Assembly (NCBI GenBank): GCA_028564675.1
Contig: JAOVVO010000080.1
Span: 123,075 to 187,074, forward strand
From: Onchocerca lupi
Lineage: Eukaryota > Nematoda > Chromadorea > Rhabditida > Onchocercidae
DNA length: 64,000 bases
Reading direction: 5' to 3'
In this document: positions 62,157-64,000 of the stretch, piece after piece
Position numbering within the stretch: position 1 is the first letter of the stretch
Layout of the letters: the number at the start of each line of letters is the position of its first letter
Notes under the pieces: generated by a model
What the model was told of the DNA's origin: nothing
Database searches by the model: none
The model's input: only the letters and a program-made list of their open reading frames with translations
Program-made: the position numbers and the translations under genes

Positions 62157-63955
62157 TAAATTTGAAATGAAGATTTGGGAAAGGAAAGACAGGAAGACAG
62201 CTTAAACGAGATTTTCTTGTTCTTTTTCGCTAAAATATTCAAGAAAAGATCGCCTTTCATCTCTTACTGTCCATTATCACTTGTCCAAGCTTGTTTTGAT
62301 CAGAAACAGGTTTTTTGTGATCAGAGGAAAAAGGAAATTGAAAGAAGAATAAAGGATAAAATGGCGAATAATATAGCTGTAAATATTGCCAAGTTTAATT
62401 ATCTAATTAAGTACTATTAATTACAATTAATTTTTGTCCTAAATTTCAACAATATTATCACCAAATTCCTAGTTGATTTCTCATTTTATTAACACAGTAT
62501 TATATATAGAATGATTATGTATATAAAAGAGCAGAAAATTATAAAACAACTTCATACTTTTTAGATTTTAATTTCTTTACAGGTTTTTAAATTTTTTAAT
62601 TTCAAATATTTATCATTGTTATCATCAAATTTCTATTTTATTTCATATTTTATGACTACAACTTTACATGGATTAATATTTACGTAAGGGAGCAAAAATT
62701 ATAAAAGCGAATTTTTTACTTTTTAAATTCTAATTTCACAATTTTTAAACTTATTTACTTTCGGAACATTTGCTCAATGTATAATGTATAATTATTGTTT
62801 AAATTGAATATATCATCTATCATATCAAAAATCTTAACATGGGAAAATTTTTAAATACATAATATATTTTTCAGATATAGTATTTCAGATGAATTTCTTT
62901 CGATCACTGAGATGATTATTTATGCATATAATATAAATATTTCAAATTATGAAAACAATTTTTAAATTTAACAGCTTGATATAATCGATTTTTCGCATCC
63001 TTCAATTCCGATAGATTAATATAAGTATGCTCTCAAATATAAACTTTTTAGCTAATGTGGATATGAAATTGTAAATATTATCTTAATGACTGGAGTAGTT
63101 AAAGAAGCAAAAAAAAGGAAAAGAAAGGAAGAAAGAGAGAGATCACTTGAGAATTGAAATTGGAATTGAAGTTAGTTATAAGAAATCTAGATTTATCTAT
63201 TTATTTTTTATCAAACCAGAAAAGATGGAAATAATGCCAAAGGAGAAATGCATAATTTTTTTTTCTACAAATTTCTTAAATTGATAATGATCTTTTTTTT
63301 CTTTTTTTTTCTAATTATTTTAAAAAAGTACACATCATTTTTTGTGGAAGAGCATGCAGATACAAAATATCATTTTTAAATCTTTCAGAAATTGTTTGTT
63401 TCAAACTTTTTCTCTTCTTTAATGGATGTACAGAACTTTTAATGAGATTAGTTAATAATAGGAAAAGATTTAAGAATCATGCAGAAAAAAAAGTTTTAAT
63501 TATATAGATATATTTTATAGCATATTTCCAATAATTTTATTGAAAAATTTATATTTTATGTCATTTTATCCTGCTATAGCAATATATATATATATATTTA
63601 CAGCAACCTTATCATCACAACTTTATGCATGCAACTGAATTGATTCTAATATATAGTATAAACAAATTTGTTGATGCAATCAACAAATTATTTCAAAGTC
63701 TTAATGACATAATTACAAATAACTTCCTGTGAATTATTTGACGTGCTCGTCTTGTCTGAGTATTATTCAATAATGAACTCAACTTGACCCAATTTTTAGA
63801 TGGGGTTAAAACAAGGTCATTGACTTCATCTATCTTTCAATCCATCCTACATTTTCATGTTCCTTTTTATCTCCATACAGAAACACAGCATCATCATTAT
63901 CATCATCTAACAATCTTCATTCCATTCAGCAATGATGGTATTTTTCAAATAGAAT
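60461..63955. other. Non-coding AT-rich stretch, probable intron or upstream flank
   Basis: No exon supported on either strand. It contains a 36-base poly(A) at about 62110-62145, the motif TAGTACTAGTACTAGTG near 61739, a C-run TTTCCCCCGTTG near 61888 and many A/T homopolymers. If the 60.3-kb exon belongs to a larger gene, its 5' part lies here or beyond the window. Confidence 0.45.
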
Positions 63956-63960
63956 CATTC

Positions 63961-63961
63961 A

Positions 63962-64000
<39 letters not shown>
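63961..64000 (+). repeat. (ATT)n microsatellite at window end
   Basis: About a dozen ATT triplets run to the last base; the tract probably continues outside. Confidence 0.95.

Overview
The window looks like nuclear DNA of a parasitic nematode, most likely a filarial (spirurid) species. It is strongly AT-rich, genes are split into many short exons by AT-rich introns, splice acceptors are of the nematode T-rich ...TTTCAG/TTTTAG type, and several genes carry an acceptor-like site a few bases before the start codon, as expected if a spliced leader is added in trans. No species-diagnostic sequence was recognised, so the assignment below nematode level is inference.

The left 28 kb is gene-bearing. 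(1) 0.8-10.6 kb, plus strand: a complete 18-exon Dispatched-family (CHE-14-like) RND transporter of about 1008 residues, reconstructed exon by exon with consistent phases; its seventh intron holds an unexplained two-exon ORF. (2) 12.5-13.2 kb, plus: a decayed MRCK/ROCK-type protein kinase copy. (3) 14.3-16.8 kb, minus: a complete 7-exon C2H2 zinc-finger protein of about 342 residues, with an unexplained opposite-strand ORF in its second intron. (4) 19.5-20.1 kb, plus: the 3' part of a gene for a protein with a single C-terminal membrane segment. (5) 20.7-26.3 kb, plus: a complete 13-exon gene of about 520 residues that I do not recognise; it carries an internally repeated G-L-V...V-G-D-W/F-V/I-x-F module. 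(6) 28.05-28.32 kb, minus: a small two-exon gene for a predicted secreted peptide precursor.

From 28.4 to about 58.3 kb I find no convincing exon. This stretch is AT-rich intergenic or giant-intron sequence studded with degenerate tandem repeats (periods of roughly 17 to 170 bp), microsatellites, long A/T homopolymers, a diverged fragment of large-subunit (28S) rRNA followed directly by a ~42-bp satellite with a dimeric higher-order structure, and a 24-bp-stem hairpin resembling a microRNA precursor.

The right end (58.3-64 kb) holds a GC-richer patch with minus-strand splice-donor-like sites and one clear minus-strand internal exon at 60.3-60.5 kb of an unidentified gene that continues outside what I could assemble. 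The window ends inside an (ATT)n microsatellite.

The genes show no operon-like spacing and no shared pathway; they look like independent neighbours. No mobile-element coding region, CRISPR array or tRNA was found.
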